From: Anaerolineae bacterium
Lineage (GTDB): Bacteria > Chloroflexota > Anaerolineae > B4-G1 > DUEL01
NCBI GenBank assembly: GCA_016931695.1
Contig: JAFGEI010000022.1
Location: 1 to 64,000, forward strand
Reading direction: 5' to 3'
Length of the DNA: 64,000 nucleotides
The notes under the pieces were generated by a model that was given only the letters and a program-made list of their open reading frames with translations, had not been told where the DNA came from and did no database searches. A program made the translations under genes and the position numbers. Of the stretch, positions 7,768 to 17,661 are shown piece by piece (position 1 is the first letter of the stretch; each line of letters begins with the position of its first letter).

Positions 7768-10700
7768 TCAGGGTGATGGATTGGGCTCTCCGAGCTCTGG
7801 CGTTTGCCCCTCGATTGCAGGCGCGACGAGGGACCAGATGGAATCTATGGTTTCCCGGTCGAACTGGACCCGATAGCGGCGCAGGGTGCCGTCCCACGAG
7901 CCGCTCGCCAGGTAACGACCGTCGGGGCTGTAGGCGACGCTCCAGATCAGGTCGGTGTGGCTGCTGATCGCCGTGACCAAGCGCGGCGATCGACGGGGCA
8001 GCGCCGACACGTCCCAGATTCGCAACCCGCCGTCCCGCGCCCCCGTTGCCAGGTAGCGCCCGTCGGGGCTGAAGGCGACGTCATAGACATAGCCGGGATG
8101 CTCCAACCGGCTCACCCGCTCCCCGCTGTCCAGGTCCCAAATGGCAACCGTGCCGTCCCAGGAGGCGGAAGCCAGATAGTCGTTGTTAGGACTAAAATCG
8201 ACGCCAAAGATCATGTTGGTGTGGCCGGTCAAGGTCATGGCCAACGTTGCCTCCAGTCTGCCATCAGGCTGGGCGACAAGCTCCCACAGGCGCACGGCGC
8301 TGTCGCGGTTGTGGAGGCCATGGGCCAGCGCGACGAGCCGCCCGTCGGGGCTAAAGTCGACATCATAGACCGGGCCGGGCCAGCCGCCGCGCGAGAGGAC
8401 GGCAACGGACTGCCAACTCTCTGTCTCCCACACCAGCGCCGTCTGGTCGCCGGAGCCGGTGACCAGGAACCGCCCGTCAGGGTGAAAGGCCGCCGCCTGG
8501 ACATTGGACTCGTGCCCGATCAGTTCTTGCACCCGCGTGCCGTCGGCGGCGTTCCAGACACGGGCGATGGCGTCGGAGCAGGTGACCATGTACTGCCCGT
8601 CCGGGCTATAGGCGACCGCCCAGACCTGACGGTCCAGCCTGGAGAGCGACTGCACAATCTGGCCGCTCTCGACCGACCAGACGTGCGCCCAGCCGTCATT
8701 GTCGCCGGAGGCCAGGCAGGCGCTGTCGGGGCTAAAGGCGATACCCCGCACGCGGGCAGTGTGGCCGCTGAGCATCGAAAAGACGCCCGCCTTGTAGGGA
8801 AAGTCGAGGTTCCAGATGCGCACGCGGTTGTCGCCAGAACCGGCGGCGATCGAGCTCCCGTCGGGGCTGAAGGCGACGGCGTGGACCAGGCTCGCCGGCC
8901 CGGTCAGGGTCGTGACGGGGTTGGGATTCCGCGCCGCAATGTCCCAGATGCGCACCGTCCGGTCGCGGGAGCCGGACACCAGCCGCGTGCCCGCCGTCTC
9001 GAAGGCGAGGCTGGTCACCGCCTCCGTGTGCCCCACCAGGGTCATGATCCCCTCCCATCTCGCGGTGTCCCAAACGCGGATGGTGTGATCCGCCGAGCCG
9101 GAGGCGAGCCAGGCGCCGTCGGGGCTGAAGGCGACGGCGCCGACGGCGGCGGTATGCCCGCCCAGGGTGGTGGGCGGCGGGGGGGTGCCGCGCAGCCCAT
9201 TCGCCGTCCCGACGTCCCAGATGCGGACGAGGCCGTCGTCAGAGGCGGCGGCCAGGTAGCGGCCATCGGGGCCAAAGGCAATGTCCTGCACGCGGCCGGT
9301 GGGATCGGCAAAATCCAGGGCGGACGCGTCGACCTGGAGGATGCCGTCCGACGCAGTCGAGACGGCCCACAGGCGCACCATTCCCCCGTCGGTGCCGGAA
9401 TTGAGATTGCGCGACTCGCCGCCATAATCTCCCCCGGTCGCCAGATACCGCCCGTCGGGGCTAAAGGCAACGGCATAGACCTCGTCGTATATGCCCTCCG
9501 GGGTGACAGCCTGAATCCACTGCCGCCACTCTCCCCGCTCGACGTCCCAGATCCCGACCTGGCCGCGGCCGTCGCTGTCGTTGCCGCCCACAGCCAGGAA
9601 GCGGCCGTCGGGGCTGAGGGCCAGGTCGTAGGCGGCGCGGGGGCCGCCGATGTTGCGCGGTTCCCCTCCGGCGGTCACGTCCCAGACCAGGATGCCGCGC
9701 ATCTCGCCTTCGACCTCGGCGGCGTGAATCGCGGCGTAGAGGTAACGGCCGTCCGCGCTGTAGACGATGCTGTTGACCTGGTCGTGGGGCTGGTCGAGGA
9801 CGTGGGAGAGGTAGAAATCGGCCATCGTCTGCCCGAGCACGATCTCGGCCTGGGACGTATCGACCCGGCCGAGAAGGGGCCGGACGAAGCGGAGCAACTC
9901 GCTGGCATCTGCCAATACCACCCCTTCCCGGGCCGCCTGGACGCTCTGCAGCTGGTCGATGGGCCAGAGGTAGAGCGCCTGGGCGGCCATCTGGCGGGAA
10001 TAGGCGGCCAGGGCGCCGCGGGCGGCGGTCCAGGCCAGAAACAGAACGAGGAGCAGGCCGAGGGGCAGGCCAACGCGCAAAGCCACGCGCAGGCGCTGGC
10101 CTCGCCGGCTGGCCTGCAGGAACTCGCGCTCGTACGGCTCGACTTCGCCGGGCCGTTCCCTGGCCCAGGCCCGGGCCTGGACCAGCGCCCGGTCGCGGTA
10201 GAGCAGCGAGCGGTCCCCGGTCTCTTTCCACTGCCGCGCCGCCTTGCGCAGCGGCGTCTCTCGCGCCGCCTCCCAGGCCCGGTTCGACGCCAGGACGGGG
10301 TCGATGAGTCGGTCGTGAGCCAGCTCGTACCAGCGCGCACCGGCCCGCAGCTCGGAATGCAACAACAACCGCCCTTCCAGCACGTCCACCGCCTGGTTAG
10401 ACAATCCGGCCGTTTCGTCCGCCTCGCGCACGACCAGGCCGCGGGTTCCCAACGGGGTAATCAACTGTTCCGAGAACCAGGCCCGCAGCTCCCGCTCCTC
10501 GGCCTGGACCTCGTCCCGCGCCGCGGCCAGGCCGCGTTCGTAAAAGTCGGCCAGCGCGCGGTCGACGTCGCCGTACTGCGCCACCTCCTGCCAGGTGATC
10601 GTATAATCGTCCTGCTCCGGCATGCCCGCCCAGAGGCGGCTGCAGACCACCTGCAGCTGCACCGGCTCCACTACTGGCCCCAACAGCGCATCGCCGGCCT

Positions 10701-11460
10701 CCTCCTGCCCGGCGATGCGCTGCTGCTTGATGCGCCGCAGGTCGTCGACCAGGCGCTCGGCAACGCCGGGGGCAAAGGGACAACCGGCGTTCGCGGCCGG
10801 CCGGGTCACCGCCTCCAACGCCTCTTCGACGCCCAGCCGGTCCATCCAGAAACGGGCCCGCAAGCGGTTGGGCAGCTCGGCGGCGTAGGGCTCGAGCTCG
10901 GCCACGTAATCCTCGCGGATGGTCAAGACCACGCCCAGCCGGGGCTGGGCGTCCAGCGCCGCGGCGAGCTGCTGGAAAAAGCCCCGCGCCTCCTGCCAGC
11001 GGTCGCGATGGGCGGTGAACAGCTCTTCGAATTGGTCGACGATCAGCAGCGGCGCCCGCGCGCCCCACAAGAGGTCCTCCGTTTCGTCGGCGGTATGGGC
11101 CGCCACGGCCGCGCTCAGCGTCTGGCCGAGCAGGGCCGCGGGGTCCGCCGCCTCCCCGGCCAGGCCGACGAGGGCGCTCAAGACAAAGACGTTCTCGACC
11201 GCCGCGGGCTCGACGCCGTAGGGAATCGCCTGCCCCACCCGCACCACCGGCAGGACGTCAAAGCCCTCCTCCTCCAGAGCGGGAATCACCACCGCGTTCA
11301 GGAGCGAGGTCTTGCCCGCCCCCGACTTGGCGTAAAAGAGCACCACCCGCTCGGCGAGGATGAGCGAGACCAGATCGCGCCCTTCCCGGCTGCGACCAAA
11401 AAAGTTATGGCGGTCCGCCCGCTCGTAGGGCCGGGGTCCGACGTAGGGATTATCTTTCAT
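7768..11460 (-). CDS. nSTAND1-type NTPase with one TM helix and 14 WD40 repeats
   Basis: 1,230 residues; ATG with GAGGGAAG upstream, 6 bp after the stop of its paralogue. The N-terminus (NPYVGPRPYERADRHNFFGR) is the hallmark start of nSTAND1 proteins. The P-loop AKSGAGKT lies near 45 and the Walker B-like LLIVDQFEELF near 141, followed by STAND helical regions to ~450. A single hydrophobic helix (LRVGLPLGLLLVLFLAW) spans ~460-480. I count 14 WD40-type units (FSPDGRYLASGS pattern) from ~560 to the end, enough for two seven-bladed propellers. Arg-rich residues before the helix suggest NTPase inside and propellers outside. Likely role: signal-gated oligomerising switch. Confidence 0.88.
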   Translation of the reverse strand: MKDNPYVGPRPYERADRHNFFGRSREGRDLVSLILAERVVLFYAKSGAGKTSLLNAVVIPALEEEGFDVLPVVRVGQAIPYGVEPAAVENVFVLSALVGLAGEAADPAALLGQTLSAAVAAHTADETEDLLWGARAPLLIVDQFEELFTAHRDRWQEARGFFQQLAAALDAQPRLGVVLTIREDYVAELEPYAAELPNRLRARFWMDRLGVEEALEAVTRPAANAGCPFAPGVAERLVDDLRRIKQQRIAGQEEAGDALLGPVVEPVQLQVVCSRLWAGMPEQDDYTITWQEVAQYGDVDRALADFYERGLAAARDEVQAEERELRAWFSEQLITPLGTRGLVVREADETAGLSNQAVDVLEGRLLLHSELRAGARWYELAHDRLIDPVLASNRAWEAARETPLRKAARQWKETGDRSLLYRDRALVQARAWARERPGEVEPYEREFLQASRRGQRLRVALRVGLPLGLLLVLFLAWTAARGALAAYSRQMAAQALYLWPIDQLQSVQAAREGVVLADASELLRFVRPLLGRVDTSQAEIVLGQTMADFYLSHVLDQPHDQVNSIVYSADGRYLYAAIHAAEVEGEMRGILVWDVTAGGEPRNIGGPRAAYDLALSPDGRFLAVGGNDSDGRGQVGIWDVERGEWRQWIQAVTPEGIYDEVYAVAFSPDGRYLATGGDYGGESRNLNSGTDGGMVRLWAVSTASDGILQVDASALDFADPTGRVQDIAFGPDGRYLAAASDDGLVRIWDVGTANGLRGTPPPPTTLGGHTAAVGAVAFSPDGAWLASGSADHTIRVWDTARWEGIMTLVGHTEAVTSLAFETAGTRLVSGSRDRTVRIWDIAARNPNPVTTLTGPASLVHAVAFSPDGSSIAAGSGDNRVRIWNLDFPYKAGVFSMLSGHTARVRGIAFSPDSACLASGDNDGWAHVWSVESGQIVQSLSRLDRQVWAVAYSPDGQYMVTCSDAIARVWNAADGTRVQELIGHESNVQAAAFHPDGRFLVTGSGDQTALVWETESWQSVAVLSRGGWPGPVYDVDFSPDGRLVALAHGLHNRDSAVRLWELVAQPDGRLEATLAMTLTGHTNMIFGVDFSPNNDYLASASWDGTVAIWDLDSGERVSRLEHPGYVYDVAFSPDGRYLATGARDGGLRIWDVSALPRRSPRLVTAISSHTDLIWSVAYSPDGRYLASGSWDGTLRRYRVQFDRETIDSIWSLVAPAIEGQTPELGEPNPSP

Positions 11461-11466
11461 CTTCCC

Positions 11467-14400
11467 TCACTCCCCCGCTGACGACAGGCCAGGGCAGATC
11501 TCGACCTCGTCGCCAATGAACAGATATTGTTCCTCCAACGTCAGGCCGCGTTGCAAGCGGGCGCATACTGCCTGGATGATCTCTTCGGCACGCCAGAGCC
11601 AGAAATAGAGCCCTTCGTACTGGCTGGCAGGATAGTCGCTGTACGTGACGAGCCACGGGGTATCGGGGACGAACGCCGCCGCCGTCACCCCGCCCGCCGC
11701 AGGGATAGCGGAGCCGGGAAACGGGAGTTGCAGCAGCTCTCCGCCCGAGGTGACGTTCCACATCCGGATCAGCGGGCAGCCCGACAGGCCGCGCGGATCG
11801 CCGACGGGCGGGGTGTCGTAGGTCATCATCCACTCCGACTGCCCGGCAAAGCCGGCGATGGCAACGCCAGCCAGTTCGGTCTGGTGAACGCGGGCAACTT
11901 CCTGCCAAAACTCGGTATCGACCAGGACCACCTCGCCCCCCGCAAGCATGACGATCCGCTGTCCATCCGGGCTGAAGGCGACATCGTCGATGAACTCGAT
12001 GTACCCGTACTGCCGCAAGTTCTCGCCCGTCGCCAGGTCCCACAGCCCAATGGCGGTCGGCATGGATTGTTCGACAAGGTCGTAGCTGGCGATCAACAAC
12101 TGCTGGCTGTCGGGGCTAAAGGCCATCGCGCCGATATCGCTCAAGTAGCCGCTCAAAGCAATTTCCTCCCCGCTGACGACCTCCCATACCCCCACCGTGC
12201 CATCCCCCGCTGCAGCGGCGACCCAACGGTCATCGGGACTAAAGACAATCACCGCGGCGGTGGCCCCTGTCTCTCCCTCCTGCGTCGCCTGCTGCGTCCC
12301 CTGTTGCCCGACGGGCAGCAGCATTTGCAATTGCGCGCTCGCCACCTCCCAGACCTCGATCGTGCCATCCTCGCCGACGACGGCAACCCATTGTCCACCG
12401 GGGCTGAAAACCACCCCGGCCACCAGCCCCTGCGACCCAACAGCGTGCATTTCCTCCCCACTGGACAGCTCCCATATCCGCACGGTGCCGGCCTCGCCGA
12501 GCACGGCCACCCACTGCCCATCCGGATCAAAGACCACGTCCGCGACGGGTTCGTGCTGCTCCAACGAGAGCGTCTCTCGCCCGCTCGCCAGGTCCCAGAC
12601 GCGGACCGTTTGCCCCTCGATCCCGGCGACCCACTGCCCCCCTTCGTGGAGGTAGAACTCGCCGGTCATACCGGCGAGGGGATGCTCGCTCACCTGGTGC
12701 AGCTTGCCGCTGTCCCACTCCCAGACCGTCACGCTCCGCCCGGCAGCGACGGCGAGCAGATTTCCCTCGGCATCCATCGCGGCGACCTCTCCCTCCAGGC
12801 GGGCGATCTCTTCCCACTGCCCGTCATCCAGCCAAATCCGCGTCATGCTGTCGCCAGCGAACAGCAGCCAGGAACTGTCGCTGCTGCCGGCAAACTGGGG
12901 AACCAGTTCGCCTATCGCCCCCCACAGCATAAAAGGCTGGGGGTCGTCTTGCCAGTTCCAGGCGTAGGCATCGAAAGATGGGTCGCGGTAATCGTCGTTG
13001 GCATACCAGGCGACCTGCCCGCCGTTGGAACTCATCACCAGGCCAAAGGGGCGGCCCGTCCCCCACTCGGCCAGCTGCTGATCCTCCCGCCAGTCCCACA
13101 CGGCCACACCGCCCCCACCCTCACTGGCGGTGGCGACGTACTGCCCGTCGGGACTGAAAATGACCTCCGTCACCGGCAGCCGGGAGGCCTCGCCGGTCAA
13201 CTGGGTCACCTGTTGGCTGGTGCCGACGTCCCATATCCGCACCGTTCCATCACTGCCCGCCGTCACCAGCTGCTGCCCGCTGGCAGAGAAGGAGAGATCG
13301 ACGACGGCGCCCGAGTGTCCCCGCAGCAGCGCCAGCGGGTCGGCCGTTGCCGTCTCCCACACCTGGACCAGGCCGCTGCTATCGACCGTGGCCAACTGTT
13401 GGAAATCAGCGCTGAACGCCAGTTGCGTGTAATCCGTCGCCACAGTCGTCTCCTGGCCGGTGGTGACGTCCCAGACGCGAATGCGGCCCGGGCCATCGGC
13501 AATCGCCAGCCAGCGGCCATCGTCGCTGGCAGACAAAAGCTGCCCTGCCTCTTCTGCGACCGATTCGCCCGAACTGACGTCCCAGATCTGCAGGCCGCTC
13601 TCGCCCGCCGTCACCAGCCAATCTCTCTCGGAGACAAAGACGAGGTCTGTGACCTCTTCCGGGTGTTCCACCTGGACCACGATCGGGCCGGTGAAATCTA
13701 GCATGTTTTGGAGGACGCCGTTGGCCTTGACCGAGGGGTAGCGGTTCAGCGACTCGATAGCCAGAAACTCGCCGACCAGCCAGGATTGGGCCGCGGTATC
13801 GTAGAAATCCTCGGCAATGGTGGCAAGATATTGGGCAAACGAGCGATCGAGCTCGAGCTGGCGCTGGGCCACCAGTGCCTCATAGGCAGCAACTGCCGTG
13901 GCCTGGGCAGCCAGGGCGGCTTCTCTTTGCTCCATGGCCAGGTTGCGCTGAACATCGGCGTCCGCCTGAGCGGTAAGAGCGAGGCTGCGCTGCAGGTCTG
14001 CATCGGCATAGGCGGTCAGGGCGACGTCGCGCTGCTCCTCCGCCGCCATCTGGCCCCGCAAGGCGGCGATGGTCAAGACGGCCATGACCAACCCGCCGAC
14101 CAGCAAGGCAATGGAAACCGCTCGCCGCAAGCGCCGCCCACGGGCGGCGCGCAGTTCCTGGGCCTGCTGGCTGGCTGCCAGAAAGGCCGTTTCGTAAGAC
14201 GCCACCTGGCCGGGGTGAGCCTGGGACCACTCCAGGGCCTCTTGTAGTGCCTGATCGCGGTAGAGCAGCGAATCGTCGCCGACCTCTTGCCAGCGGCGGG
14301 CAGCCATCCGCAGCGGCGTTTCCTGGGCCGCCTCCCAGGCCTCGTTGGAGGCCAGCACCGGGTCCACCAGCCGGTCGTGGGAGAGCTCGTACCAGCGCGC

Positions 14401-15513
14401 TCCGGCCCGCGCCTCGGCGCGGATCAGCCGCTGCTTTTCCAGGACGTCGACCGCCGCGTTGGGCAGCCCGGCCGTCTCGACCTCGCCGCGGACGGCCAGG
14501 CCCTTGGTTCCCATCGGCGTGATCATCTGCTGGGAAAACCAGCGGCGCAGCGCTCGCTCGCCCACCTGGGTCTCTTGCACTGTCTCGGCCAGCGCACTTT
14601 CGTAAAAGTTGCTCAGCGCCTGGTCGACGTCGCCATATTTCTGCACGTCATCCCACTGGATGACGCCTTTTCCTTCCGACAAGCCTTCCCACAAGCGGCT
14701 GCAGACCACCTGCAGCTGCACCGGTTCCACGTACGGCCCCAGCACCTCCGCCTCTTCCTGCTCGCTCTGTTTCTGCACCTTGATCCGCCGCAGGTCGTCG
14801 ACCAGCCACTCGGCAACCTCGGGGGCAAAGGGATAGCCCTCGTTCGCGGCCGGTTTCTCCACCGCCTCCAGCGCCCCCTCGGCGCCCAGGCGTTCCATGC
14901 GAAAGCGCGCCTTGAGGCGCCGGGGAAAGAGCGCGGCGTAGGCATCCAGCTCGGCCACATAATCCTCGCGCATGGCAAAGACCACGCCCAGTTGGGGGTA
15001 TTTGTCCAGCGCCTCGGCCACCTGTTCAAAGAACTCGCGCCGCTCCTGCCACCGCTCCCGGTGGGCGGTAAAGAGTTCTTCGAACTGGTCAAAGACCACC
15101 AGCGTCGAGCGGGTTCCCAGGAAAGGGTCCGCTTTCTCTGCGCGACAGTGCGTCACCAGGAACGAGGAAACGGTTCGAGAGAGCAGCGTCTCCGGCGGCA
15201 TATCCCCTTGGGCCAATCCCATCAAGGCGCTAAAGACAAAGACGTTGCGGACCATGCCGGGACCGATCCAGGACGGGATTTCGCTGCCCACCCGCGCCAG
15301 GGGCAGGACGGCAAAGCCCTCTTCTTCCAGCGCGGGGATGACGGCGGCGTTCAAGAGCGACGTCTTGCCCGCGCCCGACTGGGCGTAAAAGAGCACCACC
15401 CGCTCGGCCAGGATTAACGACTGCAGGTCCCGCGCCTCGCGGTTGCGGCCGAAAAAGTTGTGGCGGTCCGCCCGCTCATAGGGCCGGGGTCCGACGTAGG
15501 GATTATCTTTCAC
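11467..15513 (-). CDS. nSTAND1-type NTPase with TM helix, coiled coil and degenerate WD40 array
   Basis: 1,348 residues. I place the start at GTG 15513, not the track's longer start: it gives the same first residues as the paralogues (KDNPYVGPRPYERADRHNFF), has a GGAGGG site, and overlaps the CHAT-SIR2 stop as GTGA. P-loop AQSGAGKT is near 44 and VVFDQFEELF near 141. A membrane helix (~465-485, SIALLVGGLVMAVLTIAAL) is followed by an Ala/Gln/Glu coiled coil (~485-570) absent from the first paralogue. About 14 WD40-like units follow, several clearly degenerate. Coupling to CHAT-SIR2 implies the two act as a pair. Confidence 0.88.
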   Translation of the reverse strand: MKDNPYVGPRPYERADRHNFFGRNREARDLQSLILAERVVLFYAQSGAGKTSLLNAAVIPALEEEGFAVLPLARVGSEIPSWIGPGMVRNVFVFSALMGLAQGDMPPETLLSRTVSSFLVTHCRAEKADPFLGTRSTLVVFDQFEELFTAHRERWQERREFFEQVAEALDKYPQLGVVFAMREDYVAELDAYAALFPRRLKARFRMERLGAEGALEAVEKPAANEGYPFAPEVAEWLVDDLRRIKVQKQSEQEEAEVLGPYVEPVQLQVVCSRLWEGLSEGKGVIQWDDVQKYGDVDQALSNFYESALAETVQETQVGERALRRWFSQQMITPMGTKGLAVRGEVETAGLPNAAVDVLEKQRLIRAEARAGARWYELSHDRLVDPVLASNEAWEAAQETPLRMAARRWQEVGDDSLLYRDQALQEALEWSQAHPGQVASYETAFLAASQQAQELRAARGRRLRRAVSIALLVGGLVMAVLTIAALRGQMAAEEQRDVALTAYADADLQRSLALTAQADADVQRNLAMEQREAALAAQATAVAAYEALVAQRQLELDRSFAQYLATIAEDFYDTAAQSWLVGEFLAIESLNRYPSVKANGVLQNMLDFTGPIVVQVEHPEEVTDLVFVSERDWLVTAGESGLQIWDVSSGESVAEEAGQLLSASDDGRWLAIADGPGRIRVWDVTTGQETTVATDYTQLAFSADFQQLATVDSSGLVQVWETATADPLALLRGHSGAVVDLSFSASGQQLVTAGSDGTVRIWDVGTSQQVTQLTGEASRLPVTEVIFSPDGQYVATASEGGGGVAVWDWREDQQLAEWGTGRPFGLVMSSNGGQVAWYANDDYRDPSFDAYAWNWQDDPQPFMLWGAIGELVPQFAGSSDSSWLLFAGDSMTRIWLDDGQWEEIARLEGEVAAMDAEGNLLAVAAGRSVTVWEWDSGKLHQVSEHPLAGMTGEFYLHEGGQWVAGIEGQTVRVWDLASGRETLSLEQHEPVADVVFDPDGQWVAVLGEAGTVRIWELSSGEEMHAVGSQGLVAGVVFSPGGQWVAVVGEDGTIEVWEVASAQLQMLLPVGQQGTQQATQEGETGATAAVIVFSPDDRWVAAAAGDGTVGVWEVVSGEEIALSGYLSDIGAMAFSPDSQQLLIASYDLVEQSMPTAIGLWDLATGENLRQYGYIEFIDDVAFSPDGQRIVMLAGGEVVLVDTEFWQEVARVHQTELAGVAIAGFAGQSEWMMTYDTPPVGDPRGLSGCPLIRMWNVTSGGELLQLPFPGSAIPAAGGVTAAAFVPDTPWLVTYSDYPASQYEGLYFWLWRAEEIIQAVCARLQRGLTLEEQYLFIGDEVEICPGLSSAGE

Positions 15514-17534
15514 TTTCCCTCCCATTCTGCTCGCAACTCGGCCATAAACTGCTGCGTGCTGCCCCAAAAGACATTGATCTCGGCATCCTGAAAATACTGC
15601 TGCAAAAAGCTCTGCACGGCAGCAGTGTCGGCCCGGCCTGCCTCGTCGAACTCGAGTTGCACGGCAACGTGCTTGAAGCGCCGCCGCTGGTCAGCCGACG
15701 CCACCAGGCCGCGCAGGATGACGCGAAACTCCCAGTCGTGCAGGCTGTAGCCGACAAAGAGCAGCGAACTGCTGGCAATCGCGCCGCGGATGAAATGGGG
15801 CACCCGCTCCATCTCGGCCGAGACGCGCACCAAAAAGTCGAGATAGTCGTCCTCAGATAGCACCAGCGAATCGACCGCCTCGTCGCTGCCAAAGAGATGA
15901 TAGACCAGCGGCGCCTCGGGCGTGGGCACATAGTTGGGATCGTCCTCAAAGAGCGAAGGCAACCCGTCCAGCAGCCGGTTCCAGCGGCAGACCTCGCGCG
16001 CCGGTTCTTTCCCAGCCGCCGCCAGCGCCTCGAACATCAGGCTGTCAAAGTTAGTGGTCAGGTAGAGCGGGAGGTCCAGGCTCGCCAGCACGCGGTGGGC
16101 CTCGTTGGGGTCGTCGGCGACGAGGTTCGACCAACCGACCGCCCGCAGCAGTTGCGTCGCCGTCTCACAGTCGGCCTCGGGCCGCAGTTCCTCCGGCAGG
16201 CGCGCGTGGAGATAGCACCTGAGCGCGTCCACCGCCTCCCAGCGGGGGAAATCCTTGCCCTGGTTGCTGGCCAGGTACTGGGCGACGCGGGGCAGCTCGT
16301 GCGCGTCCTCAAAAGGGTACCCGTGCAGTTCAGACCAGCTGAGGGCGATTTCCCTGGGAGTTGGCAGCCAGCGTCCGTGGACCCGCGGGCCGATGATGGG
16401 CGTGCACTTTTTCTGCTCGATCATGCGCACCAGGCCGGACCAAAAGACGCGCGGGTTCTTGCTGCCGAGGACCTGGCCGCGGGCGTCGGCCTCTGCACCC
16501 CACAGCTGGCCGGAGCGGAGGCGCATAAAGAGCACCGGCACGGCGGCGGCAGGGCGGCCGGCGGTGAGCAGGGTGGCGCGCGCCTCGTTGGCCGCCTTGT
16601 CGACCCGGCCGTGCGCCAGCAGGCGCTGGTAAAAGACCGTGCTGAAGGTGCGGGCGGTCTCGACGGGGACAAAATCCTGCATCGCAATAACCGCCGGGAC
16701 GCCGACCGAGACCAGCTTGGGAGCCAGGCCGCGGAAGGCATCCCCGGTATCGCGGCTCGCGCTCTGGCAGGCGGCGAGAAAGACGAGCCGGGGGTGGACG
16801 TCCTGCCGCGCCAGCATGCAGGCGATCTCGTCGTCGGGGACGATCGCCGCGTTGCCCGCGCCGTCCTGCAGGTAGAGCACCGCCTGCCCCCGCCGCTGGC
16901 TGAACGCGCCGTGGCCCAGGTAGTGCAGGACGTGGGCGCCCTGCCGCAGCGCCGCCTCCAACCGCTCCAGCGTCACCGGCGGCTCGAGAACGGTCAGTGA
17001 CAGCTCGCCGGGGTCGATCTCGCCCAGCGCCGCCGCCAGCGCCGCCCGCTCCACGGCGACGTCGAACGGCTCCAGGTTATAGTTCGCCAGGTCGCCGGGG
17101 TTCGAGATCGCCGCCAACACCCGGATCGGCCGCTCGTCCACTGCGCCGCCCCAGGGCAGAGCGACGGGCAGGTAGCGGGAGAAAGGCGTGTGGGCGTGGG
17201 CGGCGAGCATTACCGTTTCCTCGTGCAGCAGCTCCCAGGGCAGGCCGTGCAGCTCGGCGGCGCCGAGGTCGATGCGCAGGCGGATGGCACGCTGAGGCGC
17301 CGCGCCGCGGATCTCGGCCCACGCTTGCTGCAGGACCGGGTCGGCCAGCAGGCGCTCGATCAGCTGCTGCCCGTCCGCGACGGGGTTGCCGCTGGCAGCC
17401 CAGGAGGCGACGGCGGGATCAAGGTGGCCGCGAGGAAAGGCCCGCTCGCCAGCCAGGGTAAATTCGACCGGGTAACCCTCGCCGCGCAGGGGAAAAATGC
17501 GCACCTCTAAATCCATCAGGAATTCATCGCTCAT
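15510..17534 (-). CDS. CHAT protease domain fused to a SIR2-like NADase domain
   Basis: 674 residues; ATG with AGGAGAGGAG upstream. Residues ~1-360 are a CHAT domain, with the His motif VLHYLGHGAF near 205 and the Cys motif LVFLAACQSA near 255. Residues ~378-674 are SIR2-like: a TPIIGP entry segment, LYLTTNFD near 495 (conserved Asn of the NAD pocket), VYHLFGS near 547 (candidate catalytic His) and LLFVGYSLHDWEF near 594. SIR2-like domains in defence proteins often hydrolyse NAD+, and CHAT domains are caspase-like proteases. The architecture is consistent with proteolytic or conformational control of a NAD-depleting effector. Immediately followed, with overlap, by a STAND-WD40 gene. Confidence 0.87.
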   Translation of the reverse strand: MSDEFLMDLEVRIFPLRGEGYPVEFTLAGERAFPRGHLDPAVASWAASGNPVADGQQLIERLLADPVLQQAWAEIRGAAPQRAIRLRIDLGAAELHGLPWELLHEETVMLAAHAHTPFSRYLPVALPWGGAVDERPIRVLAAISNPGDLANYNLEPFDVAVERAALAAALGEIDPGELSLTVLEPPVTLERLEAALRQGAHVLHYLGHGAFSQRRGQAVLYLQDGAGNAAIVPDDEIACMLARQDVHPRLVFLAACQSASRDTGDAFRGLAPKLVSVGVPAVIAMQDFVPVETARTFSTVFYQRLLAHGRVDKAANEARATLLTAGRPAAAVPVLFMRLRSGQLWGAEADARGQVLGSKNPRVFWSGLVRMIEQKKCTPIIGPRVHGRWLPTPREIALSWSELHGYPFEDAHELPRVAQYLASNQGKDFPRWEAVDALRCYLHARLPEELRPEADCETATQLLRAVGWSNLVADDPNEAHRVLASLDLPLYLTTNFDSLMFEALAAAGKEPAREVCRWNRLLDGLPSLFEDDPNYVPTPEAPLVYHLFGSDEAVDSLVLSEDDYLDFLVRVSAEMERVPHFIRGAIASSSLLFVGYSLHDWEFRVILRGLVASADQRRRFKHVAVQLEFDEAGRADTAAVQSFLQQYFQDAEINVFWGSTQQFMAELRAEWEGK

Positions 17535-17661
17535 CTTTTGCTCCTCTCCTCGTTCTGTATGCTGTGAGAAAAGTGCCGGGCAGCAACCTGAGTAACTTGA
17601 AAGGTCCCATTTGCGGCTATCCGACCGTCAAGGTCTGGAAAACAGCTTTTTTTCGTAACTC

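Noticed and set aside
7768-10000. Regularly spaced DNA repeats resembling a tandem-repeat or CRISPR array
   Set aside because: The periodicity (~120-150 bp) is codon-level similarity of WD40 units; there are no identical short repeats with unique spacers.
7804-11481. 1,225-codon plus-strand ORF opposite the first STAND-WD40 gene
   Set aside because: It is a GC-rich antisense shadow. Its protein is low-complexity without motifs, while the minus strand has P-loop, TM helix and WD40 repeats in register.
15514-15567. Longer N-terminus for the second STAND gene
   Set aside because: The extra 18 codons lie inside the CHAT-SIR2 gene and are not shared with the two paralogues, which begin at the equivalent of GTG 15513.
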